NCBI GenBank assembly: GCA_016800925.1
Contig: JABCPU010000017.1
Span: 1 to 64,000 of the forward strand
Reading direction: 5' to 3'
Length of the DNA: 64,000 bases
From: Suillus spraguei
Taxonomy: Eukaryota; Basidiomycota; Agaricomycetes; Boletales; Suillaceae
Position numbers and translations under genes: made by a program
In this document: positions 11,218 to 23,532 of the stretch, one piece after another
Layout of the letters: the number at the start of each line of letters is the position of its first letter
How positions within the stretch are numbered: the stretch's first letter is position 1
The notes under the pieces: model-generated
Told to the model about the DNA's origin: nothing
The model's input: only the letters and a program-made list of their open reading frames with translations
Databases searched by the model: none

Positions 11218-11912
11218 TGTTATGGCCATGCAAAACCAGAGGCAATTCAGAAGTTCCAGCTTTGCATGGGGTCGTACTGGAGGGTCATACTAATTCATGG
11301 GGGCTTGGCCTCAGCTTGTGCGCTGTGCCCCTTGCCTGAGTACATGCCCCTAATTTCATATGAAGTCCAAAGAGGAGTTCTTGTGAAGTCCTAGGGAGAA
11401 CCTTGGAGGAACTCTTGGGCTGGATTGCTCCATAGAGCGCCAATAAACTTCTGGAGAAGTGTAGAAAACTATGCCGCAGGTAGGCAGAGATAGAGGTAAG
11501 ACTACTAGGACAAGTCCCAAGTAGAATGGGTGAAGGGAAGACCACTGGATGAAGTCTAGGGCAGGATTGGAGCAAGGCTCCAGGGGGAAATATGATCCAC
11601 AGGAGGTCAAGGATAGGATAGGACAGGACAAGAGGTCCGGAGATAGGAGGTCCGGAGGATGAGGAGTGGAGGAACGCAGAAATGGAGGAGTGGAGGAGTG
11701 GAGAAACGGAGGAGCGGAGCTCTGTGGATTTGGGGGGAAGTATTGCCCTACTATGGAGGAGTAGGTCCGGAGATTATGTAAGGAAGGTACAGGCTACTAC
11801 GGATGAAGTCCAGAGTAGAAACAAACAGAGGAAGACTACCAAAGGTAGAGCTGGAGGTGAACAGAGATAAAGACTGGAGTTCGGACAAAGTTTGGAAAGT
11901 ATGATATAACAA
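11218..11912 (+). mobile_element. solo LTR-like sequence, plus orientation
   Basis: Begins TGTTATGGCCATGCAAAACC and is the inverted partner of 7501-8163. It shares GGCTTGGCCTCAGCTTGTGC, GGGGGAAATATGATCCACAG and a purine-rich stretch of GGAGGAGTGGAGGAG. The 3' end near 11912 (ATATAACA) is uncertain and no target duplication was found. Confidence 0.5.
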
Positions 11913-12059
11913 AGGGTCAAAGGTCCGGCCTAGGGAATACTAATTTTACATGATATACATTTTTGCGAGTTTCTGTCACATACCGTATTTCACACCCCAT
12001 CTCCACTATGATCTCTGGCCCTGATCTCCATATTTCCGGACCTCCGGACCTCCACAGCT

Positions 12060-12360
12060 AGCCTGCCAACCCCTAAATTTGGGATTTGGGTCTCAGGTCT
12101 TGGTACTCAACACTCGGTGAACTGTGTAAGGAAATAGAAATTGTACATGATACAGATGTTTGCGAGTTTTGAAATTTTCAAGTTTTGGGTCTCGGGCTTC
12201 AGGCACTCAGCACTCAGCACTCAGCACTCAGCACTCAGCACTTCATACATTGCCAGGAATTCAGGATTTGGGTCTCAGGTCTTGTTACTTGACAATTGGT
12301 GAACTGTGTAAGGAAATAGAAAATTTACATGATATACATTTTGTGAGTTTCAAGTTTTAA
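12060..12360 (-). repeat. inverted copies of the 172 bp repeat
   Basis: Two degraded units of the 8340-9870 repeat in reverse orientation (GTGAACTGTGTAAGGAAATAGAAA twice in pattern, 12118 and 12300), with a CACTCAG run at 12200-12240. Confidence 0.7.
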
Positions 12361-15300
12361 ATGTGTGGATCAAATTCCTTTTATTGTCTCACATTTTTCT
12401 GAGTCCCGAGTGCAGAATCACGAGTGCCAAACCTCGAAATTGTGGACTACCAGATGTCAGAGTTCGGGGTTCAGCACTAAAAATGTGTGGGTCAAAGTCT
12501 TTTTATTGCCTCACATTGATTCACACATTTTGAGTGCCGAACCCTGAACCCCAGCACCTGGCACTCAGGACTCGACACAAAATGTAAAGAATTTAAAACC
12601 TATCTGTTGAGTCACCTTGTGCCGGGTGCCGGGTAACAATGTGAAACATATCAATCCATACATCTTAAGTGCCGAACCCCGAACGCCGGCACCCGGGACT
12701 TGGGACTCATCACCATGTGAAAAATATTGATCTACATATTTTAAGTTCTGAACCCCAACCCCTGGCACCCGGGACTTAGAACAATGTGAGGCAATACAGA
12801 GATATTGATTCACACATATTGAGTGCCGAACCCCGAACTCTGGCACCTGGCACTTGGGACTCGGGCCTTGGGACTCATAACAATGTGAAAGATATCGATG
12901 CACATATTTAGACACCAAACCCTGAACTCCGGCACCAGCAGTCGGGAATGGACTCAGGCCTCATAACAATGTGAAGATATTGATCCACATATTTAACACC
13001 GAACCCGAACCCCAGCACCTGGGAGTTAGAACAATGTGAGGCAATCCAAAGATATGAAAAGATATTGATCACATATTAGATATGAACAAACGAACCCTGA
13101 ACTCCGCACCGGAGTTAAACAATGTGAGGCAATCAAGATATTGATTTACACATGTTGAGTGCCGAACCCGAACTCCGGCACCCGGCACTCGGGACTCGGG
13201 CCTTGGAACTTATAACAATGTGAAAGACGTCGATGCACATATTCTATCACCGAACCCCGAACCCTGGCACCCGGGAGTTAGAAATATGTGAGGCAATACA
13301 AAGATATTGATTTACATGTGTGGAGTGCCGAACCCCGAACTTCGGCACCTGGCAGTTGGGAATCTGGACTCGGGACTCATAACCATGTGAAAGATATCAA
13401 TCCACATATTTAACCACCCAACCCTGAACCCCAGCACCCGGGAGTGAGAACAATGTGAGTCAATACAAAGATATTGATGTACACATGTTGAATGCCCAAC
13501 CCCGAACTCCGGCACCCGACACTCGGGACTCGGGACTTGGTACTCATAACAATGAGACAGATATCGATCCACATATTTTAACACCAAACCCCGAACACCG
13601 CCACCCATGAGTTAGAACCATGTGAGGCAATACAAAGTTGAGTCCCGAATTACGATCACTGAGTGCCGGGTTACCATGTGATGGGCAAAACAATGGAAAG
13701 ATCGATCCACATATTTTAGTGCCGAACCCCTCGCACTACCCGGCTCGGCACCCTGGAGTTAGCACAATGTGAGGCAATACCATGATATTGATTTACACAA
13801 GTTGAGTGCCGATCCCCGAGTGCCGAGTCCCAGTGCCGGAGTTTGGGGTTCGGCACATAAAATATGTGGATCGAGGTCTTTCACATTGTTTTGACTGCCG
13901 AACCCCGAGCTCCGGCACTCGGGGTTCAGCACCACATGTGTAAATCAATATTATGGTATTGCCTCACATTGTGCTACTCCCAGTGCCGGAGCTCGGAAGT
14001 CCCGAGTCCCGAGTGCCAGAGCTCGGGGTTCGGCAGTCAAAACAATGTGAAAGACCTCGATCCACATATTTTATGTGCCGAACCCCGAACTCCGGCACTC
14101 GGGACTCAGGACTTCCGAGCTCCGGCACCCGGGAGTTAGCACAATGTGAGGCAATACCATAATATTGATTTACACATGTTGAGTGCCGAACCCCGAGCTC
14201 CGGCACCCGGCACTCGGGGATCAGCACTCAACTTGTGTAAATCAATATCATGGTATTGCCTCACATTGTGCTAACTCCCGGGTGCCGGAGCTCAGAAGTC
14301 CCGAGTCCTGAGTGCCGGAGTTCTGCCGAACCCCGAGCTCCGGCACTCGGGGTTCGGCACTCAACATGTGTAAATTAATATCATGGTATTGCCTCACATT
14401 GTGCTAACTCCCGGGTGCCGGAGCTCGGGGTTCGGCACTCAACATGTGTAAATCAATATCATGGTATTGCCTCACATTGTGCTAACTGCCGGGTGCCGGA
14501 GCTCGGGGTTCGGCACTCAAAACAATGTGAAAGACCTCAATCCACATATTTTATGTGCCGAACCCCAAACTCCGCACCCGGCAATGGGACTCAGGACTTG
14601 GTACTCATAACAATGTGTGATATGATCCACAAAACACAACCCCCCCCGCCACCGATTACAACTATGGACAATACAAGATATTGATTTACACATGTTGAGT
14701 GCCGAACCCCGAGTGCCGGAGCTCGGGGTTCGGCAGTCAAAACAATGTGAAAGACCTCGATCCACATATTTTATGTGCCGAACCCCGACTCCGGCACCCG
14801 GCACTCGGGACTCGGGACTTGGTACTCATAATGTGAAAGATCTTGAGCAACATATTGTCAGTGCTGAACCCTGAACCCCGGCACCCAGCACTCGGGACTC
14901 GGGACTCAGAACAATGTGAGGCAATAGACACCTATTGATCCACACATTCTAAGTGCTGAACTCCGAACTCCGAAATCTGGTAGTCTACTATTTAGGGGTT
15001 CGCGGTTCGGTACTCGGGCTTTTGCACTTGAGACCGAAAACAATGTTAGGCAATAAAATGACTTTGATCCACACATTTTTGGTAGATATCTTTTTCATCT
15101 CAAATCTTGAATCTCGAGTGCCGAACCCCGAATCCCGAAATCTGGTAGTCTACAATTTTGGGGTTCGGTCCTCGGGACTCAGACACATGTCAGGCAACAA
15201 CAAAACTTTGATCCACACATTTTTGGTAGATGTCTGTTTTGTCTCAAATCTCGAGTTTCTAGTTTCTAGTTTCGGTACTCTGCACCTGCACCCGGCACTC

Positions 15301-15450
15301 GGCACTAGATGACTCCACACATGGACTTTAAATCTTTCACCTTGTGTGTTGTGTTTGGGTGTCCGGGTATCCGGAATTCAGGAAATCTCTAGTTTGAATC
15401 TCCAGTTTCGAGTTCCTGGATTCGGGACTTGGCACCTGGCACCCGGCACC
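12360..15450. repeat. satellite array B, relative of array A, mixed orientation
   Basis: About thirty-five diverged 80-95 bp units, mostly reverse complement to array A: GTGCCGAACCCCGAACTCCG, GCACCCGGCACTCGGGACTC, then AACAATGTGAAAGATAT or AACAATGTGAGGCAAT. Some units are in plus orientation (12360-12540, 13800-13930, 14225-14520). Where orientations meet, near-perfect hairpins form, e.g. GTGCCGAACCCCGAG facing CTCGGGGTTCGGCAC near 13898 and 14324. A run of C (14641-14647) interrupts the array. I see no genes. Confidence 0.8.
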
Positions 15451-15599
15451 TCAATTATCGATGAATGTCAGACATGATGAATTCAGGTTTTCGTGCTTCA
15501 GGGTTTAGATTTTGGTGGTTGATGGTAGGTATATGCACTCATAGGGTGCATGTATCCTATGTGTTTGATTCTCTGGTGGCTACATCAGCTGTACATCTT

Positions 15600-16130
15600 T
15601 ATGATACATATCTAGGCCCACCCATATATGTAATATATTTTACCTCGGCCCACCCATCTATGTAAAATTCCCCCATGTCGGCCCACCCGTCTATGCAATA
15701 AATATTTTACTGCACCCTCAGCCCACCCATCTATGTAATACACCCACGTCGGCCTACCCGTATATGTAATATTCTCTCCCTCGGCCCACCCGTATATGTA
15801 ATATTCTCTCACCTCGGCCCACCCGTATATGTAATATTCTCTTACCTCGGCCCACCTGTCTATGCAATAATATTTGCCTTGCATCTCTCTTCAGCCCAGC
15901 TGTCTATAATATCCTACTCTACATACTACCCAGATGGGCCCACCCATCTCTGTCGGGGATGATATCCCCTGGCCCATCCGTCAACATCAGAAATCATGTT
16001 TCCCTCAGCCTACCCGTCTCTCCCGAAAATACAAGTCTCCCGGCCCACCCGTCTCCATCGGAAATAATTTTCCCCCCGGCCCATCCGTCAACATCAAGGA
16101 TATACATAACCTGGCCCATGGTCCGCTGGC
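15600..16130 (+). repeat. GGCCCACC subterminal repeat array
   Basis: Fifteen or so copies of GGCCCACCCGTCTATGTAAT-like units ending in GGCCCATGGTCCGCTGGCCC and GGGATATTATG. This is the same order of motifs as the arms of the 5491-7500 element. It runs directly into the start of the relic gene at about 16170, so it is probably the end of a larger DNA transposon. Confidence 0.7.
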
Positions 16131-16419
16131 CCATCTTTGACGGGATATTATGTGGGTCGGGTGACCCGTATAGTATGGAGTTTGTCACTGAAGGGGCTCT
16201 GATGATGGCAATCATGAAAGGCCTGAACAAAAAAAGTTGGAGGAAGCCCGGGCAAAGGCCGACGAGTGGACCAATCAAGCACCTGATGCCACAGTCCAGG
16301 CCAAGACAGCTAAGAGGAAGGGCGAAAAGATGATCAAGCAATTTGCCAAGGAGATGTTTAATCAGGCTGGTATGAGACTCTTTGTATTGGGATCCTAGAA
16401 GGATGAGAAGGGTGGCCTG

Positions 16420-17189
16420 TGTTAAGACCATACTCAAAGGGTGAAAGATCCGAAGGGCTTTGGCCTCAGTTCATGCACTGTGCCCCTTTCCCAAGTAATG
16501 CCCCTTATTTCAGGGAGTAGGTATACATCCAAAGATCCGGAAGGAGTTGCGTGACGGATCCGGACATCCAAAGGTATTGGATATGATACGTCCGAAAGTT
16601 ATCCGGAACATAGGGATAGAACGAGGATTAAGGCTAGCTTCAGAACGAGTTCCTAACTAGAAACTAACAGAGGTAGACTATCCGAAGATAGAGTCGGAGA
16701 TATAGACTAAAGGAATCAATCTCAAGTCTCGGAAGATGACTTAGAGTGGAAAGTGACTTAAGTCTGGAGGAAGCAGAATCAGCAGAATCTAAGATGATAT
16801 TTGAACTAAGGTTCTACGGAGATCTACAAGTGGTTTATATACTGTAAGTATCTAATACAGATAATCAACGAGTCCGGGACCAAGGGCTATGTACGAAGTG
16901 TAACAGAAGTCTATTAGTTAATGCGCAGCGGATCAGTAAGCACGAATCGGAAATGAAACACAGGTAATGGATCAGTGACACAGGACGGAAGTATACACAG
17001 CTGGAATACCAGAAACAGGAGGAATGACGAAAGGAGATAGATGCAGATATACACAAGGGAGTTAGAGTGTGAGAAGTGGGCACATTCAGATGGGCGATCC
17101 GGACAGGATCTGTGGACTGGACAGAAATAGAATCGATCGGATCTGATCGGATATGGTCAGATCTGGGATCAGAAGTATGGTATATGACA
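16420..17189 (+). mobile_element. solo LTR, 770 bp, target duplication GCCTG
   Basis: Begins TGTTAAGACC and ends TATATGACA, flanked by GCCTG at 16415-16419 and 17190-17194. It lies inside what would be an intron of the surrounding relic gene. No internal retroelement sequence remains. Confidence 0.9.
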
Positions 17190-18491
17190 GCCTGCTTACA
17201 TCTGGGCAAGTTGATATGCTTGGTCAGTTGGTCGGTCGGTCATTGTGCTTACATGTTTCTGTAGGTTTGACTTCAATGAACAGCTTGGCATGGGCTCCAG
17301 CTTTATGAAATGCAAGGACTGGCAGGTCATCTTACTGGCATGGGAAGATTTTATCAGTGATGCATTCAGTGAGTCTGAAGACCATTTCAGAGGTACTTCA
17401 TTTAATGTGTCACGTCCACCAAGACCAGGATCAAGACCAGGACAGCATGCTGCTTGGAGGCACTCACTGGGTTCCCAAACTTGCTATGAGTTTGACCTGG
17501 ACAGCATGGGTTTGCCGATGTTGCCTGATATTGAGGGTTTCTCGCTTGACACCAAGAAGGGAATGATTCGGTCAATCCTCACCATTCATTACAGTAAGCC
17601 TGATGACAGAAAACCTACACCATCATCTGATGCCTGCCACCACAGGAATATGCTGTGGAAAAACGAAGGTCCCAGTGCCTTGGAATGACATAATGAAGGG
17701 ACAGTCCAGATTCATCTCCAGCACATATCTGCCAGATACCACAAAGATTGTGGACCCATCCAAAATGCAGTGGGATGAAGCCAATGCTGTGTTGGAATGT
17801 TGGTTGCACCGACAGGACAACCAGGTTGGACTAACATTCAAGTTCAAGGTTTGGATTGATGACAAGGGGAAGATGCACCCACCTGTCAGCGAGGAGTCTG
17901 ATGACTCTGACGGTGATGACTCTGGTGAGGGCATGTGGCCCAGGCCATCAGCAGCCACTGCACCATGACTTGCTGTAATCACCAAAGGGTGGCCAAGGTC
18001 CACCAAACGAGCTTATGTCAGTTCCACCGATGGAGAATCAAGCAATGACCGACCACCACCCAAGAGCATCAGAGTTGAGCCTGCCATCATCTCACCCCAG
18101 ACAGGCTCGGCACATAAAGACCGACTAATGGTAGATTTGGTCAGGATCTCCTGTAATAGAAAACCCCCTGCTGCAGGGAAACCCGTATATCCACTGCACA
18201 GATGACCAAGGGATCAGAAGATGAAAGTTGTGGTGGCCCTGCAACAAAGGCTGAATATTGGTCAACTCAAGCTCATGCTGGCCAGCAAGCTCATGGCTTC
18301 GGCCCACATTCAACTCGCTGGGGTCTTGAACATCTTTTTGCTTCCACGGTGGTCCAGGACCAGGTGCCAAGGAAGACCAGGGCTGCACAAGGTGCATCAC
18401 CTGCAGTAAAAGACCGGTTGCCAAGGAAGAGCAAGGCTACCGGATCAGTAGCTCACTGGCCCTCTGATTCACCAGCAAAGTGCACCAGGAG

Positions 18492-19259
18492 TGTCATATA
18501 CCATACTTCTAATCTCAGATCCGACCATATCCGATCAGATCCGATCGATTCCATATCCGTCCGGTCCACAGATCCTGTCTGGACCACCCATCCGAATGTG
18601 CTCACTTCTCGCACCTTAACTCCCTTGTGTATATCCGCGTCTATCTCCTTTTGTCATTCCTCCTGTTTCCGGTATTCCGGCTATGTATATTTCCCTCCTA
18701 CGTCACTGATCCGTTACCTGTGTTCATTTCCGATTCGTGCTTACTGATCCACTGTGCATTAACTAATAGACTTCCATTACACTTCATACATAGCCCTCGG
18801 TCCCAGACCTGTTGATTATACGTCTCAGATACTTACAGTATATAAACCACTTGTAAATCTCCGTAGAACCTTAGTTTGAATATCATCTTAGATTCTGCTC
18901 ATTCCGCTTCCTCCGGACTTAAGCCACTTTTCGCTCTAAGTCACCTTCCGAGACTTAGGATTGATTCCTATAGTCTATATCTCCAACTCTATCTTCGGAT
19001 AGTCTACCTCTGTTAGTTTCTAGTTAGGAACTTGTTCTGAAGCTAGTCTTAATCTTTGTTTCATTCTTACATTCCGGATAACCTTCGGACGTATCATATC
19101 TGATACCTTCGAATGTCTGGATCCGTCATGCAACTCCTTCTGGATCTTCAGACGAATAACTTCTCCCTGAAATAAGGGGCTTTACTCGAGAAAGGGGCAC
19201 AGTGCACGAACTGAGGCCAAAGCCCTTCGAATCTCTCTACCTTGAGTACGGTCTTAACA
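18492..19259 (-). mobile_element. solo LTR, 768 bp, target duplication AGGAG
   Basis: Inverted copy of the LTR at 16420-17189 (TGTCATATACC at the left, GGTCTTAACA at the right), flanked by AGGAG at 18487-18491 and 19260-19264. The host gene frame continues across the insertion when LTR and one AGGAG are removed. The two copies differ at scattered positions. Confidence 0.9.
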
Positions 19260-19329
19260 AGGAGCAAGGTTGACAATGCACTTGGCACCAGACTTCGGCA
19301 AAAGCCCAAGAGATATGCCAACTATGTGT

Positions 19330-19700
19330 AGTTGTCAGCAGTCTCTGTCAGTCATCATTAATTTTGGTATATACATTGTATTTGTAGATCATGTCTCGGT
19401 GTTTGATCTTGAGTACTCGGACATCGGTCATTAATGATTTGGGTAGATGTTTACTTTGGTCATCTCTGCTGGGTCTTCTAGAATGTTGGTAATCGGTAAT
19501 TGGTCATCAATGATTTCGGTAGTGACATTGTATATATATAGATAATGTCTATGTGCTCGGTCTCGAGTACACATTGTATACATTGTCATTGTTTGGTCTT
19601 CTGGAATATTGGTCATGAATGATTCAGGTATGTACATTGTGTATTTGTAAATCACATTTCTTAGTGCTTGGTCTTGAGTGCACTTAATATATACATTATG
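19330..19700 (+). repeat. degenerate tandem repeat, about 110-120 bp unit
   Basis: Three imperfect units with TACATTGTATTTGTAGAT, GTGCTCGGTCTTGAGTAC and GGTCATCAATGATTTCGGTA. It lies between the stop codons of the converging relic genes. It shares the words GGTC and GACCGA with the 31832-32310 array. Confidence 0.6.
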
Positions 19701-19721
19701 AACCCTATTCAGCCTTCTACA

Positions 19722-21214
19722 CTACTCCATCGGGGTATGTCCCCTGCCCATTTTCCTCATTGCTAGCTGCAATACATGCAGCGGATCATCCATCTGGCAG
19801 TGCATGGTCATTATATGTTGAATCTTGGCAACATCATCAACCGCTGTGATGAATTGGTCACATGCATTCTGATACTCCAATATTAAATCCCGGTTGGCAT
19901 TTAAGATATCAGTGGACTTTGGTCCTTGGTCATCTCCTGTTGAGTGGTAGTCTGTGTGATGACACTCATGATTCAAAGAAATATAAACTTACTAGTCATT
20001 GAATCAATTTTTTCTAGTTGCATTTTGGCTCTGCCGCAGCAATTCCTCACTGGCATAAACAATCTGACTCAGCGAGTCATCCCTCGGTGCTGGAGATGCT
20101 GCCAGCGAGTCATTGTCAAAACACATGTTATGAAATGCCTGACTCTCAGATGATTCCTTTGGGTCGGCTACTGCACCAGACTGTTAGTACCTGTGATATA
20201 TCCATAATTCAGACTCACCTGAATTGACCGAATTGGTGGTTGGTGCAGTAGTGGGACCACCTTCAAGACCATCTCTGCCAGATGGCAAATTCCCCAGCAC
20301 ATGTCAAAATCAGCTGAAAAAAATGATCAGTGGTGGTGGCAGTGTCAATTACCGATACTTACCTTTATATCCCACTGCTGATGGAGACAGTCAATCATTC
20401 CAACACATATCATATTGACTGGCTGTCAAGGGTATGGTGATATCCTTGACAGTCACCCACTCCAGGATTCATATCAAATCAACCTTTGATGGGCTCGTTT
20501 TGTCCTCCCAACACAGGTCATATTGGCCTGCCACCAGTGGTGTGGCTGCATGCAAAGTAATGATTGCCATTGGATCAAGCACAGTGTCCCAGCACATGTC
20601 AAATGCTGAAGAGTCGGTCACAAATTTGCAATATGATCTATGGACTTAACTTACTTTGGCCTCCAAAGTGTGGTTTGGCTGATGGTGTTTCGTCGGTGTT
20701 TCCACCATCAGCACTTCATCAGCATCGGTATTCCAGCACATGTCAAATACTAACGTGTTCAGCTGTCAGCAAAGGTCCATTAACAAGAAACTCACCTTCA
20801 TGGCCAAAGTGCTTCTTGGCAAGTATGTCGGCCTGATTCTCCCTGGATGACATGGTTGAAGCTATGGGTTTCTTCAGTTGATACGTAGTATGTAGTTTAT
20901 GTCTAATGTGAAAAGTGTTGTGACCAACAGGAATCCCATCCTTTTGAGGGGATGGAGTCGGCCACAACTTTGGTGGCACCCACTGGTCCCACATGACAAA
21001 GAAATTCTGGTCGGCTTTGATGCGCTCTTCCTGAAACCTTCGAGCTTCGTCAATTGAATTCTCATGGGAATATATTGTATTGGTAATGAAAATATTGTGC
21101 TGGCAGTGACTATAGTCGAATGTAATGTGGATGAGTATAGAGCAGTGGAACACTGAACAATGCTGAGAACATTTCGGTCATTTCCGGTGGTGCCACTGTG
21201 GCGTTCGGTGGCAT
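19722..21214 (-). pseudogene. hypothetical multi-exon gene with repeated (F/Y)DMCW motif
   Basis: The minus-strand start is probably at 21214 (ATGCCACCGAACGCC). A main exon contains SIDEARRFQEERIKADQNFF and DGIPVGHNTFHIRHKLHTTY, then NQADILAKKHFGHEGEF. Further exons between about 20760 and 20220 each hold FDMCW or YDLCW (near 20742, 20594, 20510, 20401, 20300). They are separated by clear donors (GTAAGT, GTGAGT) but also contain in-frame stops. The last exon ends LRKMGRG-like with a stop at 19722-19724. I do not know a function. It starts 100 bp from, and divergent to, the gene at 21314, so the two probably shared a promoter. Confidence 0.4.
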
Positions 21215-22858
21215 TGACTTTGTAAAGTTCAAGTCCACATCCACACAAAGTCATTCCCTATATAACTTGGTCAACACTTGTCCTCTACTCTTCATCTTTT
21301 GTTACATTTTACTATGCCATCTCAACACAAATCTGATGAAGCCTTGGCGCTCACCGACAAGTCTGTGCATGATGCAGTCTGCCAAGTTAGACACTGGGAA
21401 TCAGATGGCCAGGTGGTTGTTGACCAGGCTCATGAGATTGCGCAGCTGGTGGTAAGTTTTTGTTTTTCTAGTTCAGTCATATTTCAATGCTCACATTTAA
21501 CAGTCTCAGGCACTACAACAGCATGGCAGGAATTGCTTGGTCATCTCGCTGTTCCTTCTTTCTGCAGCTGCTGAAGTCTGGGAGACTATGAATCAAGGTC
21601 TTGCTCCCAAATGGACGCATGTGAGGGCTGATGATCCACATATGGAGTCACACCCTTTCTTCCCAAAGACTGTTGGATATGGTGAGTCAGCCCTCTTTGA
21701 ATGCAGTTGTAGCTTAATATTTTTACAGGCAAACCAGTGCCCCCATCAGCACCAGCACCAATGCCAACACCAGCAGTGTCCCTGGTCCCACCCCCACATC
21801 CCCAACAGATGTTGGTTCTGCCAACCGATTCACTTCCTCATGCTGGTCATGAGCAAATTCCTGTTATTCCTGCTGCAATGACCACCAAGGGCAAACAGCC
21901 TAACCACAGGACTCATAGATTCAGAGAGGATAGCCCAGGCACTGATGCAGGCAGAAAGAAGCACAAGCACTTGTCCAAGGCCATCATCTCCAATACTGAG
22001 GATGAGGGCGAGCAGCCTAGAGCGACTATCATAGTTAAAAGGGTACATCTTCATTTCAAAAAATTTAAGCAACTACTAACATTGCCTTAGCCATCCAAGG
22101 TCATTGAATCTTTGGCTGCAGTGCCACAAAAATTAAAGGTAAGCATGGTGGTAATGTCAGTGCCGATATCATTGCTGACTCTTTGGCAGTGCTTGACCAC
22201 AGACATCAAGCAGGTGAGATTTACCTCATCCTGTCACTCCTCACCCCTCAACCATCTTCAGGCCAAAGCTGTGCAAAATGTTGGCTGAGCCCAGCCAAAG
22301 GGCAAGGGAAAGGAGAAGGCCATAGACATCACTGAGCCTGTCAGAGGGCGCAGCCTGCAGAAGGCTGATGCAGAGGAGGTGAGTTAGGAAGGTTAGTTCA
22401 AGAGACCAAGCACTCACTCTTTTATAGTACGATACGCCCTGCAAGAGATGCATTGAAGAGCTGTTACAGTTGTACGTACCCCTATTCATTTCTTCTCTGT
22501 TTCCTTACTTGTATATCATGTCATGTGACTCTGACTCATATGCTCAACGCATCTGTACTATAGCTGCCTTCCTTCTTTGGATATGCACTTACCTTCCCAC
22601 ACCTCTCTTGGTCCGTGCGCACATATTGGTTTATTTAAGCACGTTGTACTTGTAGTAGATTCTTTACTTTAATCTTACTGGGTTTTACCTGGAACTTCCC
22701 TTGCTTAGGTCTCCAACCTAAGTCGTCTTGAATCATCTCTAAGTCTAAGCACTCCTTAGTCTTAGTCTCTATTCTCGTAGAACTTCTTAGACTTATCTAA
22801 GAAGCCGAACCCTTGATCGTACTCGGAACGCGTTCCTTGTACTTTCACCTTGTCCTCT

Positions 22859-23334
22859 TGTTACAATCGTACGTGCCCCTATTCATTTTCTTATCTCATT
22901 TACTGTGTATATTACATAACATGACTTAGACTCATATGCTCAACGCATCTGTACTATAGTTGCCTTCCTTCTTTGGATACGCACTTACGTTCTCACACTT
23001 CTCTTGGTCTGTGCGCACATATTGGCCTATTTAAGCACAGTGTACTTGTAGTAGATTCCCTACTTTAATCTTACTGGGTTTTACCTGGAATCTCCTTCGC
23101 TTAGGTCTCCAACCTAAGTCGTCTTGAATCGTCTCTAAGTCTAAGCACTCCTTAGCCTTAGTCTCTATTCTCGCGGATACCTCTTAGACTTGTCTTAGAG
23201 GCTGAACCCTTGATCGTACTCGGAACGCGTTCCTTGTACTTTCACCTTGTTCTCTTTTGAACATTGTAGGAACTTCCCAGCAGACCGTCTGTGTCTTTTC
23301 ACTGTCGCTGGTGACGCCACCCCAGTTCGTAACA
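22859..23334 (+). repeat. 5' LTR of the chromovirus
   Basis: 476 bp. A TATA-like CTATTTAAG lies at 23027-23035. About 30 bp further is ACTTTAATCTT (23062-23072), the probable transcript start, which is complementary to the primer site just outside this LTR. Both motifs are preserved in the solo copies at 22462 and 33309. Confidence 0.9.
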
Positions 23335-23335
23335 A

Positions 23336-23346
23336 AAGATTAAAGT
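23336..23346 (+). other. self-priming primer binding site
   Basis: AAGATTAAAGT lies two bases after the 5' LTR and is the exact 11-nt complement of ACTTTAATCTT at 23062-23072 inside the same LTR. No site starting TGG, as for a tRNA primer, is seen here. This is the arrangement of Tf1-type self-primed retrotransposons, where the first 11 nt of the mRNA fold back as primer. Its use here is inference from position and length. Confidence 0.75.
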
Positions 23347-23532
23347 CATTTTTGATCATCGACTATCCAGTCTTCGACCCTGAACCCTGATCGCTTCGAT
23401 CAGCAGACTAGCGTACGCGTACGCTGAGCAGATTGTCAAGAGAAGTCCTCTGACAGAAGAAAGCCCTAACGGACAGCAAGACAGCGCGTGTAGGCACCGA
23501 GAAAGTATAACTCACCAGAAGAATCATCAACC

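Larger units (their letters stand above)
16170..19325 (+). pseudogene. transposon-associated hypothetical protein, split by two solo LTRs
   Basis: With both LTRs and one copy of each target duplication removed, one gene can be followed. An N-terminal exon (EFVTEGALMMAIMKGL, then KQFAKEMFNQAGMRLFVLGS) has a one-base frame change in an A run near 16230 and a TAG at 16396 where the family has Trp. An intron ends at 17266 (TTTCTGTAG), leading into FDFNEQLGMGSSF. Another intron is 17594-17645, giving LTIHY-RICCGKTKVPVPWND. A low-complexity acidic and basic tail has a TGA at 17966, and the end KVDNALGTRLRQKPKRYANY stops at 19323-19325. I recognise the N-terminal block as an agaricomycete family tied to DNA transposons, function unknown. 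It is not functional. Confidence 0.6.

Noticed and set aside
12565..14931. Cys-containing repeated peptides on the minus strand of array B, at first like a repeat protein
   Set aside because: Same satellite in the other orientation; frames break at every indel and no splice pattern explains them.
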